From: Micromonospora lutea
Lineage (GTDB): Bacteria; Actinomycetota; Actinomycetes; Mycobacteriales; Micromonosporaceae
DNA: 64,000 nt
Direction: 5' to 3'
Assembly (NCBI RefSeq): GCF_016863535.1
Contig: NZ_BOPB01000033.1
Span: 1 to 64,000 of the forward strand
Under the pieces are notes generated by a model. That model was not told where the DNA came from. It made no database searches and worked only from the letters and a program-made list of their open reading frames with translations. Made by a program: the position numbers and the translations under genes. How positions within the stretch are numbered: the first letter of the stretch is position 1; each line of letters opens with the position of its first letter. Below, piece by piece: positions 1 through 9,238 of the stretch.

Positions 1-42
1 TCCACGCCTGCGACTTCGTGGTGGGACGGGGACGTTGTTCAT
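1..42 (-). CDS. 5' end of a minus-strand gene, probably secreted (partial)
   Basis: Only the first 14 codons are inside the window: an ATG at 42-40 followed by Asn-Asn-Val-Pro-Val-Pro-Pro and a cluster of arginines. A very strong ribosome binding site (GAGGAGGAAGC on the minus strand) sits directly upstream. The basic start resembles the n-region of an actinobacterial signal peptide, so a secreted enzyme is possible; the family cannot be told from this stub. A candidate promoter and an operator-like repeat lie about 180-240 bases upstream (225-278). Confidence 0.55.
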   Translation of the reverse strand, partial: MNNVPVPPRSRRRG

Positions 43-471
43 GCTTCCTCCTCATGACGGCTGGGCCGGCGGCCAGCAGTGCTACGAACCGGCGGCCCGG
101 TGGCTGGGCAGCCACCATCGACTGTCGACGTCGTACCGGGTGGTGGTTTGCCGGTCGTCCTGCACCGTGACCGGCGGAGTAGGTAGCGACAATCGACGAT
201 CATCTAGATGCGTCGATGGCCAACAGTATTGGCGCGACGTGGCCAACCAGTCAACAACTTCCGGAAATACTTCCGAAACCTCGCCTTGACCAGGGTCTAC
301 GGGAGGTGACACGTTGACACTGGTCAGCAAGAACAGGCTGGTCAGCCGTCCCAGGTCACCGTCATCAAGTCCTACGCCAGGTCAGGCCGGCCGGTAAGCG
401 AAAGTTCCAGAGACCTTCCGGATGTTCACCGGGCTCGGTCGCATCCCTGCTCGGGGAACCGGGACACCCCG
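43..471. other. Intergenic region, promoter side of the gene at window start
   Basis: No convincing gene. Two overlapping short reading frames (35-289 plus, 82-330 minus) have no ribosome binding site and no recognisable content. The region separates the minus-strand gene at 42 from the 3' end of the PucR regulator at 472, so it should hold the promoter of the former. The only structured element seen is the repeat and promoter at 225-278. Confidence 0.4.
225..278 (-). promoter_or_regulatory. Candidate promoter with adjacent CTTCCGGAAAT-type repeat
   Basis: On the minus strand a TTGACT (254-249) and an AATACT (230-225) are separated by 18 bp and point at the gene starting at 42. Immediately upstream of the -35, at 258-278, is CTTCCGGAAAT followed by CTTCCGAAA, a repeated CTTCCG-AAA element. 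Similar GGAAA/TTTCC boxes occur upstream of glycoside hydrolase genes in actinomycetes; that regulatory reading is inference. Confidence 0.35.
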
Positions 472-1653
472 CTATCCGCTGCCAGGGTCGACGGTGAGCT
501 GGTTGGTCAGCACCACCAGAAGCTCGAAGCGGGCGGTCGGGTCGTCCAGGTCGTCACCGTACAGGTCACGCAGCCGCTTGAGGCGATAGCTGACCGTCTG
601 CGGATGCACGAACAGTTCGGTGGCGACCTCGGCGCGCGACCCCCAGTGCCGCAGCCAGGCGTAGAGCGTGGTCAGCAGGTTCTCCCGTTGCGCTGGGCGT
701 AGCTGCGCCAGCGGCGCCAGGCGGCGGGCGGTCAGCACCGCCAATGCCCGCTGCTCGCCGCGCAGGGTCAACGCGACCAGGTGGTCGTCGGCGAAGACCG
801 GGTCGGTCATCGAACCGCCCAGGCCGGCGGCCAGCTCGGCGAGCCGGACGGCCGCCGGCACCTGGGTCCAGCCGAGTTCCGGACCGACCACCGCCCGCCG
901 CCCGGTCAACGCTGCGGTCAGGGCGGCGCGGGCCGCCCGGGGACCGGACCGCAGCAGCAGCACGGCGTCCCGGCCACGCTCGACGACCAGCCCGTCCGGG
1001 CCGTACCGGAACCGCACGTCGCGGGCCTGGTCCAAGGGCAGCAGTACGGGCACCACCATGTCCAGGCCGACCCAGCCGACCCGGGCCGCCGCGGACTCGA
1101 CGGCGCTGGGGATGCCGTCGCCGCGGAGCAGCAGCTCGGCGAGTTGTCGACGACGATCGACCTCACCGGCCTGCTCGCGCAGTTGCAGGGCGTACCCGTC
1201 GGTACTCGCCGCCGCCAGTTCGGCGACGTACGCGCTGACCGCGTCCGAGAGGTCGATCAGCTCCTCCGCGTCGACCGGGCGCAGCCGGGCCAGTGACTGC
1301 GACGCCGTACGCAGCAACAGCCGTGCCGCCGTCCGCAGCGCTGCCAGCAGCGCCTCCGGTCCACGGTCCTCACGTGCCTCGGCGGCGCCCAACCCGACGA
1401 AGACATCCCGGAACCGGGGCGGCAGCGCCGGCTCCTCGGTGCCGACGAGGTCGAGGAAGCGGTCCAGCGCCACCTGCACGGCGGTGCGTACATCCCGGGT
1501 GAACTTGTCATCGGCGATGCCGGCGAAGGCGGGGGTGGCCTCGGTGACGGCAGCCGCGACGGCGGCAACGGTGGCCGGCAGGTGCGGGCGCATCGCGGCG
1601 GCCAGATCGGCGGGCAGGTGGCGCCAGGGGGTCGCGGAGACGGGCGCACTCAC
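472..1653 (-). CDS. PucR-family (CdaR-like) transcriptional regulator
   Basis: 393 residues, GTG start. The C-terminal 60-70 residues carry the HTH_30 domain typical of PucR/CdaR regulators: a Leu-rich helix, then VHPQTVSYRLKRL and the usual D-D-P-x-x-R-F-E-L end. The long N-terminal and middle parts are Ala/Leu/Arg-rich, as in the GGDEF-like sensory region of this family, and show no membrane segment. The gene is divergent from the aldolase-aminotransferase/kinase operon (gap 158 bp), so control of that operon by a metabolite is the natural inference. PucR proteins are usually activators of catabolic genes. The start has only a weak Shine-Dalgarno. Confidence 0.85.
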   Translation of the reverse strand: MSAPVSATPWRHLPADLAAAMRPHLPATVAAVAAAVTEATPAFAGIADDKFTRDVRTAVQVALDRFLDLVGTEEPALPPRFRDVFVGLGAAEAREDRGPEALLAALRTAARLLLRTASQSLARLRPVDAEELIDLSDAVSAYVAELAAASTDGYALQLREQAGEVDRRRQLAELLLRGDGIPSAVESAAARVGWVGLDMVVPVLLPLDQARDVRFRYGPDGLVVERGRDAVLLLRSGPRAARAALTAALTGRRAVVGPELGWTQVPAAVRLAELAAGLGGSMTDPVFADDHLVALTLRGEQRALAVLTARRLAPLAQLRPAQRENLLTTLYAWLRHWGSRAEVATELFVHPQTVSYRLKRLRDLYGDDLDDPTARFELLVVLTNQLTVDPGSG

Positions 1654-1811
1654 CCGCAGATTTTGTCACGACGGGATAAGAACGGTGGACATTGACGCTG
1701 CCGACGGGACGGTGTGTCGATCGGCGTCGCCGGGCGACGATGGACCCGCGACCAACGACCGGGCCCCCGCATGTGCCGCCCGGCGGCCGGCGACCTGACG
1801 GAGGAGAACGC

Positions 1812-4103
1812 GTGCAGCACCGACTGTCCCGCCAGCACGTCGTCGACATGTGCCGGACCATGCTCGCCCGGGGCTACCTCAAGGCCACCGAGGGCAACGT
1901 CTCGGTCCGGGTGCCCGGCCACCGGCGGTACGCGGTCACCCCGAGCAACTACGACTACGACCGGATGCGCGTCGAGGACATCTGCATCGTGGACTTCGAC
2001 GGTCGGCACCTGCCCGACGACTCCGGCGCCCCGCTCAAGCCGTCCATCGAGTGCGGGATGCACGCCAACATCTACCGCGAGCGGCCGGACGTCAACGCGA
2101 TCGTGCACACCCACCAGCCGTACGCCTCGGCGCTGGCCTTCCTGCGCAAGCCGATCCCGGCGCTCACCGATGAGCAGGTGCGCTTCCTGGGCCGGGAGGT
2201 GGCCATCATCGACTACGCCCCGTCGGGCACCGGATTCCTGGCCCGCAACGTGCAGAAGAAGGTGGCCAGCGGGGACAACGCCTTCATCATCGCCAACCAC
2301 GGGGTGGTCGCCGTCGGCACCGACCCCGATCGGGCGGTGTTCAACATGGCGCTGCTGGAGAAGGTGTCGATCGCCTACCTGCTGGCGCTGACCAGCGAGG
2401 CGGGCAAGGTCCACACCATCCCGACCGCGATCCGGGAGATCGCCTTCAGCAAGCTGCGGGCCGACGAGAAGCGGATCGCCGCGCAGCTCACCGAGGCGGT
2501 CGAGCCGCTGCGGGTACCCGCCGACGAGGAACTGCCGAGCGCCGACGCGGCCGCCGCCGAGGTCGTCGCCGGCTCTGCCGCGAACGGCGCGGGCGGCGCG
2601 GCGAGCGCCGCCGGGACCCCCGTGGCCGACCGTGTCCCGGGCGCGGAGTCGGCCCGGCTCGGGTACGCGATCAGCGAGTACCCCGACGTCGACGACGTGA
2701 TGCGTCGGTTGAAGGCGCTGACCGCCCAACCGGTCCGCGGGCTGCGCCACGACGCCATGCTCGACGTGCTGAACTACTTCGACACCAAGTGCCGGGCCAG
2801 CAGGGAGATCACCGACCGGGCGAAACGACGTATCCCCGGGGGCGTCCAGCACAACCTGGCGTTCAACTACCCGTTCCCGCTCGCCGTCGACAAGGCCGAC
2901 GGCGCGTACCTGGTGGACCGGGACGGCAACACCTACATCGACTTCCTCCAGGCTGGCGGGCCGACGATCCTGGGCAGCAACTACGGCCCGGTCAACGAGC
3001 GGGTCGCCGAGGTGGTCCGACAATCCGGCCCGGTGACCGGCCTGTTCCACGAGTACGAACTCAAGCTCGCCGAGATCATCCACCGGTTCATGCCGCACGT
3101 GGAGATGTACCGGTCGCTGGGCTCGGGCACCGAGGCGGTGATGGCCGCCGTCCGCGGCGCCCGCGCCTTCACCGGCAAGAAGATGGTGATCAAGGCCGGT
3201 GGCGCCTATCACGGCTGGTCCGACACGATGGTCTACGGGCTGCGGGTGCCCGGCACCTACCGGATGAACGCCAAGGGCATTCCCTTCGGGGCGACGGCCC
3301 GCACCCGCGAAGCGTTCCCGCACGACCTCGGGCAGCTCAAACGCAAGTTGATCGAGAACCGGCTGCGCGGCGGCACCGCGGCGGTGGTGGTCGAACCGGT
3401 CGGCCCGGAGTCCGGTACCCGGCCGGCGCCGCGCGACTTCAACGCGCACGTCCGCGAGTTGTGCGACGAGTTCGGCGCGCTGCTGATCTTCGACGAGGTG
3501 GTCACCGGTTTCCGGCTCGGGTTGGGCGGCGCTGCCGGCTACTTCGGTGTCACCCCCGACCTGACCGTGCTGGGCAAGGCCGTCTCCGGCGGCTACCCGA
3601 TGGCCGGTGGCGTCGGTGGGCGGGCCGACGTGATGGCGGTCTTCGGTTCCGGGTTGGACGGCAGGAGCGGAGCGCACATCCAGGTCGGCGGCACGCTGTC
3701 GGCCAACCCGCTGTCCTGCGCGGCCGGCTACTTCGCCATCGAGGAGATGGCCCGCACCAACGCTCCGGTGATCGCCGGCCGGGCCGGTGACCGGCTGACC
3801 CGAGGCCTGCAACGGCTGATCGACTCCTACGGGCTGCCGTACGTCGCGTACAACCAGGGGTCCATCGTGCACCTGGAGTGCAGCGGCGTGATGCTGTTGG
3901 ACATGCGCAACCCGGTGAAGCTGCTCAAGGAGAACAAGGCCCGCAAGCGGCTGATGGAGCAGATGGGCGCCGCCTACACCGCGCACGGCATCATCACCCT
4001 GGCCGGCTCGCGGATGTACACGTCGATGGCCGACACCGACGAGGTCATCGACGACGCACTCACCCGATTCGACCAGGTCTTCGCGCTGGTCGAGGGGGTC
4101 TGA
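1812..4103 (+). CDS. Class II aldolase - class III aminotransferase fusion
   Basis: 763 residues from a GTG at 1812, preceded by GAGGAG at the right distance. Residues 1-230 are a class II aldolase/adducin domain (L-fuculose-phosphate aldolase type) with the metal-binding IVHTHQP (about residue 97) and ANHG (about 162). A Gly/Ala-rich linker (about 240-290) leads to a class III PLP aminotransferase domain resembling glutamate-1-semialdehyde aminomutase, with the RIPGGV entry motif, LIFDEVVTGF and the Schiff-base lysine in VLGKAVSGGYP (about 588). Both halves keep their key residues, so a bifunctional enzyme is likely. The kinase gene starts 4 bp after its stop. A catabolic route for a phosphorylated sugar or amino sugar is inferred; the substrate is unknown. 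Confidence 0.85.
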   Translation: MQHRLSRQHVVDMCRTMLARGYLKATEGNVSVRVPGHRRYAVTPSNYDYDRMRVEDICIVDFDGRHLPDDSGAPLKPSIECGMHANIYRERPDVNAIVHTHQPYASALAFLRKPIPALTDEQVRFLGREVAIIDYAPSGTGFLARNVQKKVASGDNAFIIANHGVVAVGTDPDRAVFNMALLEKVSIAYLLALTSEAGKVHTIPTAIREIAFSKLRADEKRIAAQLTEAVEPLRVPADEELPSADAAAAEVVAGSAANGAGGAASAAGTPVADRVPGAESARLGYAISEYPDVDDVMRRLKALTAQPVRGLRHDAMLDVLNYFDTKCRASREITDRAKRRIPGGVQHNLAFNYPFPLAVDKADGAYLVDRDGNTYIDFLQAGGPTILGSNYGPVNERVAEVVRQSGPVTGLFHEYELKLAEIIHRFMPHVEMYRSLGSGTEAVMAAVRGARAFTGKKMVIKAGGAYHGWSDTMVYGLRVPGTYRMNAKGIPFGATARTREAFPHDLGQLKRKLIENRLRGGTAAVVVEPVGPESGTRPAPRDFNAHVRELCDEFGALLIFDEVVTGFRLGLGGAAGYFGVTPDLTVLGKAVSGGYPMAGGVGGRADVMAVFGSGLDGRSGAHIQVGGTLSANPLSCAAGYFAIEEMARTNAPVIAGRAGDRLTRGLQRLIDSYGLPYVAYNQGSIVHLECSGVMLLDMRNPVKLLKENKARKRLMEQMGAAYTAHGIITLAGSRMYTSMADTDEVIDDALTRFDQVFALVEGV

Positions 4104-4107
4104 TCCA

Positions 4108-5712
4108 GTGGCCGTCAGCCCGCCGCAGGTCTTCGCGATCGACCTGGGCACCTCGGGGCTGAAGGCCGCGCTGGTCGCCGCCGACGGCACGGTCACCGGC
4201 TGGGCCGAGCGTCCGGTGCCGCTGCGGGTGCTGCCCGGTGGCGGCGCCGAGCAGGATCCGCTCGCCTGGTGGACGGCGCTCGGTCAGGTCGCCGCCGACC
4301 TGGGCCGGGACCACCCCGAACAGCTGCGGGCAGTGACGACGGTCTGCGCCTCCACCCAGGGCGAGGGGACCATCGCGGTGGACACCCACGGTGACCCCCT
4401 GACCCCGTGCATCACCTGGCTCGACATGCGTGGCGCGCCGCACCTGCGACGACAGTTCGGCGGCTTTCCCGCGTACCAGGGGATGTCGGTGCGCCGGATC
4501 GCCCGCTGGCTGCGGCTGACCGGCGGCATGCCCTCCCCGACCGGCAAGGACCCCGCCGCCCACATGCTGTTCGTCCGCGACACCCTGCCGCAGGTGTACG
4601 CGCGGACCGCGACGTTCCTCAACGTGCTCGACTGGATCAACCTGAAGCTCACCGGACGCACGGTGGCCACCGTCGACTCGATCCTGACCTCGTGGGTGAC
4701 CGACAACCGGCGTCCCGGCGACATCCGCTACTCCCCCGCCCTGGTCACCGACTGCGGCATCGACGCGGACAAGCTGCCGCCGATCGTCGCCTGCACCGAG
4801 GTGATCGGCACCCTGACGCCGGCCGCCGCCGCCCACCTGGATCTGCCCACGACGGTGCGGGTGGTCGCCGGATCGATCGACAACACCGCGGCGGCGATCG
4901 GCGCCGGCACCACCGGCGACAACGAGCCGCACCTGTATGTCGGGACCTCCTCCTGGATAGCGGCCCACGTGCCGCGGAAAAAGACCGACATCGCCGCCGG
5001 CATCGCCGCCGTGCCCTGCGCCATCGACGACCGCTACCTGATGACCGCCCTGCAGGCCACCGCCGGGGCGAACCTCACCTGGCTCCGGGACAAGATCGTC
5101 GAGTACGACGACCCGTTGCTCGGCGCCGGTCGGGTCAGCCGTGACGAGGGAAGCATCTTCGACGCCTTCGACACGATCATCCCGACGGTGCCGCCGGGCG
5201 CGAACGGTGTGCTCTACACCCCCTGGCTCTACGGCGAACGCGCCCCGGTGGACGATGCGAATCTGCGCGCCGGGTTCTTCAACATCTCGCTCGACACCAA
5301 CCGCTCGGATCTGCTGCGGGCGGTCTTCGAGGGGGTCGCGTTCAACACCCGCTGGCTGCTCGGCTCGGTGGACCGGTTCCTCGGCGCGCCGGTCACCTCG
5401 ATGGCCATCACCGGCGGCGGGGCACTGTCGGACTCGTGGTGCCAGATCTTCGCCGACGTGCTCGGCGTCGAGATCCGCCGCGACGCCCAACCGCTGGCGG
5501 TCAACGCCCGGGGTGCGGGCTGGATCGGCGCGGTCGGCACCGGGCAGCTCACCTTCGCCGACATTCCGGACCTGATGCGCACCGACCGGGTCTTCGCACC
5601 GGACCCGGCGCACCGGCCCGGCTACGACGAGATCTTCGACGTCTACCGGGAGCTGCACAACCGGCTCGCCCCGGTGTACCGCCGACTCAACCGCCGCTGG
5701 AAGATTCGGTAG
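4108..5712 (+). CDS. FGGY-family carbohydrate kinase
   Basis: 534 residues, GTG start 4 bp after the aldolase-aminotransferase stop, so the two are co-transcribed. The N-terminus has the phosphate-1 loop AIDLGTSGLKAAL and the middle has GTSSWIA; the C-terminal half contains the FGGY-like ITGGGALSDSWCQIFADVLG segment, in which the ATP-binding Gly cluster is visible. Length and layout match xylulokinase-like kinases. It would phosphorylate the sugar or polyol that the upstream fusion enzyme cleaves or transaminates. Exact substrate cannot be read from the sequence. Confidence 0.88.
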   Translation: MAVSPPQVFAIDLGTSGLKAALVAADGTVTGWAERPVPLRVLPGGGAEQDPLAWWTALGQVAADLGRDHPEQLRAVTTVCASTQGEGTIAVDTHGDPLTPCITWLDMRGAPHLRRQFGGFPAYQGMSVRRIARWLRLTGGMPSPTGKDPAAHMLFVRDTLPQVYARTATFLNVLDWINLKLTGRTVATVDSILTSWVTDNRRPGDIRYSPALVTDCGIDADKLPPIVACTEVIGTLTPAAAAHLDLPTTVRVVAGSIDNTAAAIGAGTTGDNEPHLYVGTSSWIAAHVPRKKTDIAAGIAAVPCAIDDRYLMTALQATAGANLTWLRDKIVEYDDPLLGAGRVSRDEGSIFDAFDTIIPTVPPGANGVLYTPWLYGERAPVDDANLRAGFFNISLDTNRSDLLRAVFEGVAFNTRWLLGSVDRFLGAPVTSMAITGGGALSDSWCQIFADVLGVEIRRDAQPLAVNARGAGWIGAVGTGQLTFADIPDLMRTDRVFAPDPAHRPGYDEIFDVYRELHNRLAPVYRRLNRRWKIR

Positions 5713-5786
5713 CCATCGATCATGGCTTTTATCCTCTGATCGATGCGACGCTATGACGTCAGCCCGGGACATCGGCAGGAGGATAG

Positions 5787-7601
5787 ATGCAGGCAATACT
5801 TCGGAGGTTGCGCGGAGCTCCGTCCGCTGACCCCGAGCAAACTGATCCGGAGCAGGCCGGACCGCAGTTGCAGTCCCCACCCGGACCAGGACGGCTGGCG
5901 GGGACCGTTCGGGTGGCGTCGCGCCTGCTGCGGCATGAATGGACGTTGGCGGCAATCGCGGGCCTGGCGTTTGCCGTTCTCCTCACCTGGCCGACGCTCA
6001 AGCAGCCGTGGACGACCATCCCGGGCGACATCGGCGATCCCCCATTGCAGGCGTGGCAGGTCGCCTGGGCCGGTCATGCCCTGCTCACCGACCCGGCCAA
6101 CCTCTGGCACTCCAATACGTTCTTCCCGAATCTGTACACGTACGCCTACACCGATGTGGTGCTCGGCTATGCACCGGCCGGTCTGCTCGGCCACGGTGTG
6201 GCGGCGGCCCTCTTCCGCTACAACCTCCTCTACGTCCTGGCCCACGCACTCGCCTTCGTCGGGGCGTACGCCCTGGTGCGCCAGCTGGGGGGTATCCGGA
6301 CGGCGGCGGCCGTGGCCGGCGTCGCCTGGGCCTTCGCGCCGTGGCGGCTCGCGCACAGCGGCCACCTGAACATCCTCTCCATCGGCGGCGTCGCACTCTG
6401 CCTGGCGATGCTGGCCCGCGGCCACGGCTGGTCCCTGCGGGACGGTCACCGGCCGGCGCTGCACCGCCCCGGTTGGATCGTGGCCGGCTGGCTGGTCGCC
6501 GCCTGGCAGATCACCCTGGGCCTGGCGATCGGCCTGCCGCTTGCCTATTTCCTGGCCGGCACCGTGGTGGTGGCTGTCATCGGGGTCGGCTGGTCCCGGT
6601 GGCGGACCGGTAGGTGGGTGGTGGGTCGGCGGGTGGTGCTGGCCAACCTGCTGGGTGGCGTCGTTTTCAGTGGGGTGTGCGTCTGGTTGGGAACCGCCTT
6701 CCTGCGGGTGGTGGAGCTGAACCCGGAGGCGCATCGGGATCTGTCCTGGACAAAGATGTACTCCCCGCCTCTGCTGGGATACTTCGTCGCGCCGGCGGAC
6801 TCGTGGCTGTGGGGCGAGCACTTCGCGGCTGCCCGCGCCCAGTTGTCCTGGCCGCCGGAGATGGCGCTGCTGCCGGGCGTCACGTTGATCGTGCTGGGCG
6901 TGGCCGGGCTGAGCTACTCGACGTTCCGGGTCCGTCACCGTGTTCTGCTCGGGCTCGGTGTGCTGGTCAGCGGCGCCCTCGGGCTGGGCAGCAACCTCGT
7001 CGGTGGGGGCGATCCGGGATACCTGACCTTGTCGCGGCTGCTGCCCGGCTGGGATGCGCTACGGACCCCGGGGCGGCTGATGATGTGGACGAGCCTGCTG
7101 CTCGCCATTCTCGCCGCGGGAGCGATCAGCGAGTTCGGGCGCAATCGCCCCCGGCTCGGGTGGCGGAAGTGGGTGAGCGCGGTCGTGCTCGTGCTGCCCC
7201 TGCTGTTGGTCACGGTCGAGGGCGTCAACCGGACACCGCACCCCACCGTGCCAACCGCCCCACCGGCGTTCCGCGCGGCGACCGAACCGCTGCTGGTCCT
7301 GCCCAGCAACGGTACGGCCGAATCCGACATCATGCTCTGGTCCACCGAGGGATTTCCCCGCGTCGCGAACGGTTCCGTCACCTTCCTGCCGGCCAGTCAC
7401 CAACAGATCCGCGCGATGACCACGACCTTTCCCGATTCGGGCAGCATCGCGTTTCTCCGGCAGGTCGGCATCCGGTCGGTGGTCGTCCTGCCGGATCGGC
7501 TGGCCGGCACGCCGTGGGACGGCCTGCCCACCCGACCGGTCGATGGCCTCGGCATCACCCGGGAGGAGATAGCCGGCGCGTTGGTGTACCGCCTCGACTG
7601 A
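5787..7601 (+). CDS. Polytopic membrane protein, GT-C glycosyltransferase-like
   Basis: 604 residues with a clear AGGAGGAT ribosome binding site. After about 45 hydrophilic N-terminal residues come roughly ten or more hydrophobic segments, then a soluble C-terminal region from about residue 490. Between the first two membrane segments is an extracytoplasmic loop with IPGDIGDPPLQAWQVAW, the Asp-containing first-loop layout seen in lipid-linked-sugar glycosyltransferases of the GT-C fold. Function is inferred from this layout only. It stands alone: 74 bp after the kinase gene and followed by a strong terminator at 7631-7664. Confidence 0.6.
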   Translation: MQAILRRLRGAPSADPEQTDPEQAGPQLQSPPGPGRLAGTVRVASRLLRHEWTLAAIAGLAFAVLLTWPTLKQPWTTIPGDIGDPPLQAWQVAWAGHALLTDPANLWHSNTFFPNLYTYAYTDVVLGYAPAGLLGHGVAAALFRYNLLYVLAHALAFVGAYALVRQLGGIRTAAAVAGVAWAFAPWRLAHSGHLNILSIGGVALCLAMLARGHGWSLRDGHRPALHRPGWIVAGWLVAAWQITLGLAIGLPLAYFLAGTVVVAVIGVGWSRWRTGRWVVGRRVVLANLLGGVVFSGVCVWLGTAFLRVVELNPEAHRDLSWTKMYSPPLLGYFVAPADSWLWGEHFAAARAQLSWPPEMALLPGVTLIVLGVAGLSYSTFRVRHRVLLGLGVLVSGALGLGSNLVGGGDPGYLTLSRLLPGWDALRTPGRLMMWTSLLLAILAAGAISEFGRNRPRLGWRKWVSAVVLVLPLLLVTVEGVNRTPHPTVPTAPPAFRAATEPLLVLPSNGTAESDIMLWSTEGFPRVANGSVTFLPASHQQIRAMTTTFPDSGSIAFLRQVGIRSVVVLPDRLAGTPWDGLPTRPVDGLGITREEIAGALVYRLD

Positions 7602-7630
7602 GCGACCGGCGATAGGCAGATCAGCGCAGA

Positions 7631-7664
7631 GGTACGGGCGTCGTCCGCGGACGACGCCCGTACC
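7631..7664. terminator. Perfect 34-bp palindrome, terminator
   Basis: Two 17-bp arms (GGTACGGGCGTCGTCCG and its exact complement) abut without mismatch. It lies between the convergent ends of the membrane protein (7601) and the GH43 enzyme (7743), so it probably ends both transcripts. There is no T-tract, as is common in high-GC actinomycetes. Confidence 0.8.
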
Positions 7665-7742
7665 TTGCGGGTGGTGCGCATCTTCGCAACGTAGGTCGCG
7701 CTTGAGCGCCGGAAGGCGCGCCCGGATGCTGTACGTTGCCGG

Positions 7743-9197
7743 CTACGAGGTCAGCCGGAAGGTGGCGTCGTTACGCGCCTGGGCGTCGTTGATCGGATCG
7801 AGCCGCAGCAGGTAGTTGTAGTGCCGGATGTAGCGGTCGGGATAGTTGTACGACCGGAACGACGACCACGACGAGTTGCCCAGACCGGCGACCTGCCGGA
7901 AGGTGGCGTCGGCGGCGAAGACCGAGCTTGCGTCGTTGGCCGCCAGCACGAAGTCGAAGCCGTAGTGCCGAAGGTAGTGGCCCGGGTAGTTCACCGATTC
8001 GAACGACACCGCGCTGGCGTCGGCCAGCCCGGGCACCAGCCGGAACTGGGCGTCCTGAGCCGGGTTGACGTTCGCGTCGATGCGTACGTCGTAGTTGGCG
8101 TGCCGCACGTACCGGTCCTGGTGGGTGTACGCCTGGATCCGGTTGACCGGGGTGGTGGCGCCCCACCGTCCCAGCACGGCACTCTCCTCGGCGGCGGTCA
8201 GGTTCAGGATTGAACCGTGCCGCTTGCGGGTGCCACCCAGGTTGTAGTCCGACCGGGTCCGGAAGTTGGTGACGCTGCCCAGGTTGGTGGAGGTGACCGG
8301 CATATAGCCACGCCCGGTGGCGTACTGGTCCAGCCAGAGCGCCCACTCGTTGCGACCGTTGAACTGCATCCACATCGGCCCCTCGACCACGTTGCCGCCG
8401 CCGGTGCCGTTGGAGATGCCGAGGTGCGAGAGATTGCCCAGCACCGTCCACGAGCCGAGGATCGAGTTGCTGGCCTCGATGGTGATGTGCCCGTCGGCCG
8501 ACGCCCGGTAGTAGCGGTAGCCGCCGATCGCAGCCGGCACCTCGACGATCTGGGTGTCGATGATGCCCTGGCCGCCACCGGGTCGTTCGATGTAGAGCTG
8601 CGGTGCGGTGAAGTTGCGGAAGTCGCTGGTCCGCACGTACCAGATGCGGTGCTTGGTCACGCCGTCGCGCAAAGAGTTCGTCGCCCAGTAGACGACGTAG
8701 TCGCCGGTCGCCGGGTTGTAGACGGCCTCCGGCGCCCAGGCGTTGCCGGCACCGGGGATCGCGCCGGCCACGTTGATCAGCCAGGGAGTGGACCAGTTGA
8801 CCAGGTCGCGGGACTCCCACACCACCAGCGACCTGCTACCCCGGTTCGCCGCGTCATTCCACGAGGTGCCGCTGGCGATCCGCAGATCGGTGGCGACGAT
8901 CCAGTACCGGTCGCCGGAGGGCGAACGGACGATGGAGGGATCGCGTACTCCCCGGGTGCCGATCGTGGACAGCAGCACGGGTGAGCCGTTGTTCAGGTCG
9001 CGCCAGGTCAACCCGTCCCGGCTGTGGGCGAAGTAGACCTGCTCGCCGGTGGCCGACTCGCCGGTGAAGTGCGCCATGAGGTAACCGGTGAACGGATCGA
9101 GCGCGGCGGCCTCGGCACGCGGTGCCTGCACGGCCGGCAGGACCAGCAGACAGAGAGCGGCGAGCAGGGCACTCAGCCTGGTCAGGACTCTGGACAT
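7743..9197 (-). CDS. Secreted GH43-type hydrolase with AbfB (CBM42) domain
   Basis: 484 residues from the ATG at 9197, chosen because it opens a classic signal peptide (basic start, Leu-rich core, cleavage after AEAAA near residue 29); the open frame extends far upstream without such features. Residues 30-350 look like a five-bladed beta-propeller of the GH43 kind: repeated Trp/Asp motifs, GVRDPSIV and NAWAPEAVYN. Residues 356-484 form an AbfB arabinose-binding domain with the repeating YPGHYLRHYGF and YPDRYIRHYNY blades. Likely acts outside the cell on arabinoxylan or arabinan. A LacI-type operator lies 28 bp upstream of the start. Confidence 0.82.
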   Translation of the reverse strand: MSRVLTRLSALLAALCLLVLPAVQAPRAEAAALDPFTGYLMAHFTGESATGEQVYFAHSRDGLTWRDLNNGSPVLLSTIGTRGVRDPSIVRSPSGDRYWIVATDLRIASGTSWNDAANRGSRSLVVWESRDLVNWSTPWLINVAGAIPGAGNAWAPEAVYNPATGDYVVYWATNSLRDGVTKHRIWYVRTSDFRNFTAPQLYIERPGGGQGIIDTQIVEVPAAIGGYRYYRASADGHITIEASNSILGSWTVLGNLSHLGISNGTGGGNVVEGPMWMQFNGRNEWALWLDQYATGRGYMPVTSTNLGSVTNFRTRSDYNLGGTRKRHGSILNLTAAEESAVLGRWGATTPVNRIQAYTHQDRYVRHANYDVRIDANVNPAQDAQFRLVPGLADASAVSFESVNYPGHYLRHYGFDFVLAANDASSVFAADATFRQVAGLGNSSWSSFRSYNYPDRYIRHYNYLLRLDPINDAQARNDATFRLTS

Positions 9198-9224
9198 GTG
9201 CGGCTCTCCGTCCGGCCGAGCCGA

Positions 9225-9238
9225 CGTTAACGCTAACA
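9225..9238 (-). promoter_or_regulatory. LacI-type operator upstream of the GH43 gene
   Basis: CGTTAACGCTAACA is a near-perfect inverted repeat around a central CG, matching the GTTAGCGCTAAC pattern of many LacI-family operators in actinomycetes. It sits 28 bp before the start codon of the GH43/AbfB gene, where a repressor would block transcription until an arabinose-type inducer is present. The regulator is not encoded in the window. Confidence 0.6.

Noticed and set aside
1650..5955. Long minus-strand open frames (848 and 631 codons) opposite the fusion enzyme and kinase
   Set aside because: They are antisense shadows of high-GC genes: Arg/Gly/Val/Asp/His-rich, no conserved motifs, and the plus-strand frames encode recognisable enzymes.
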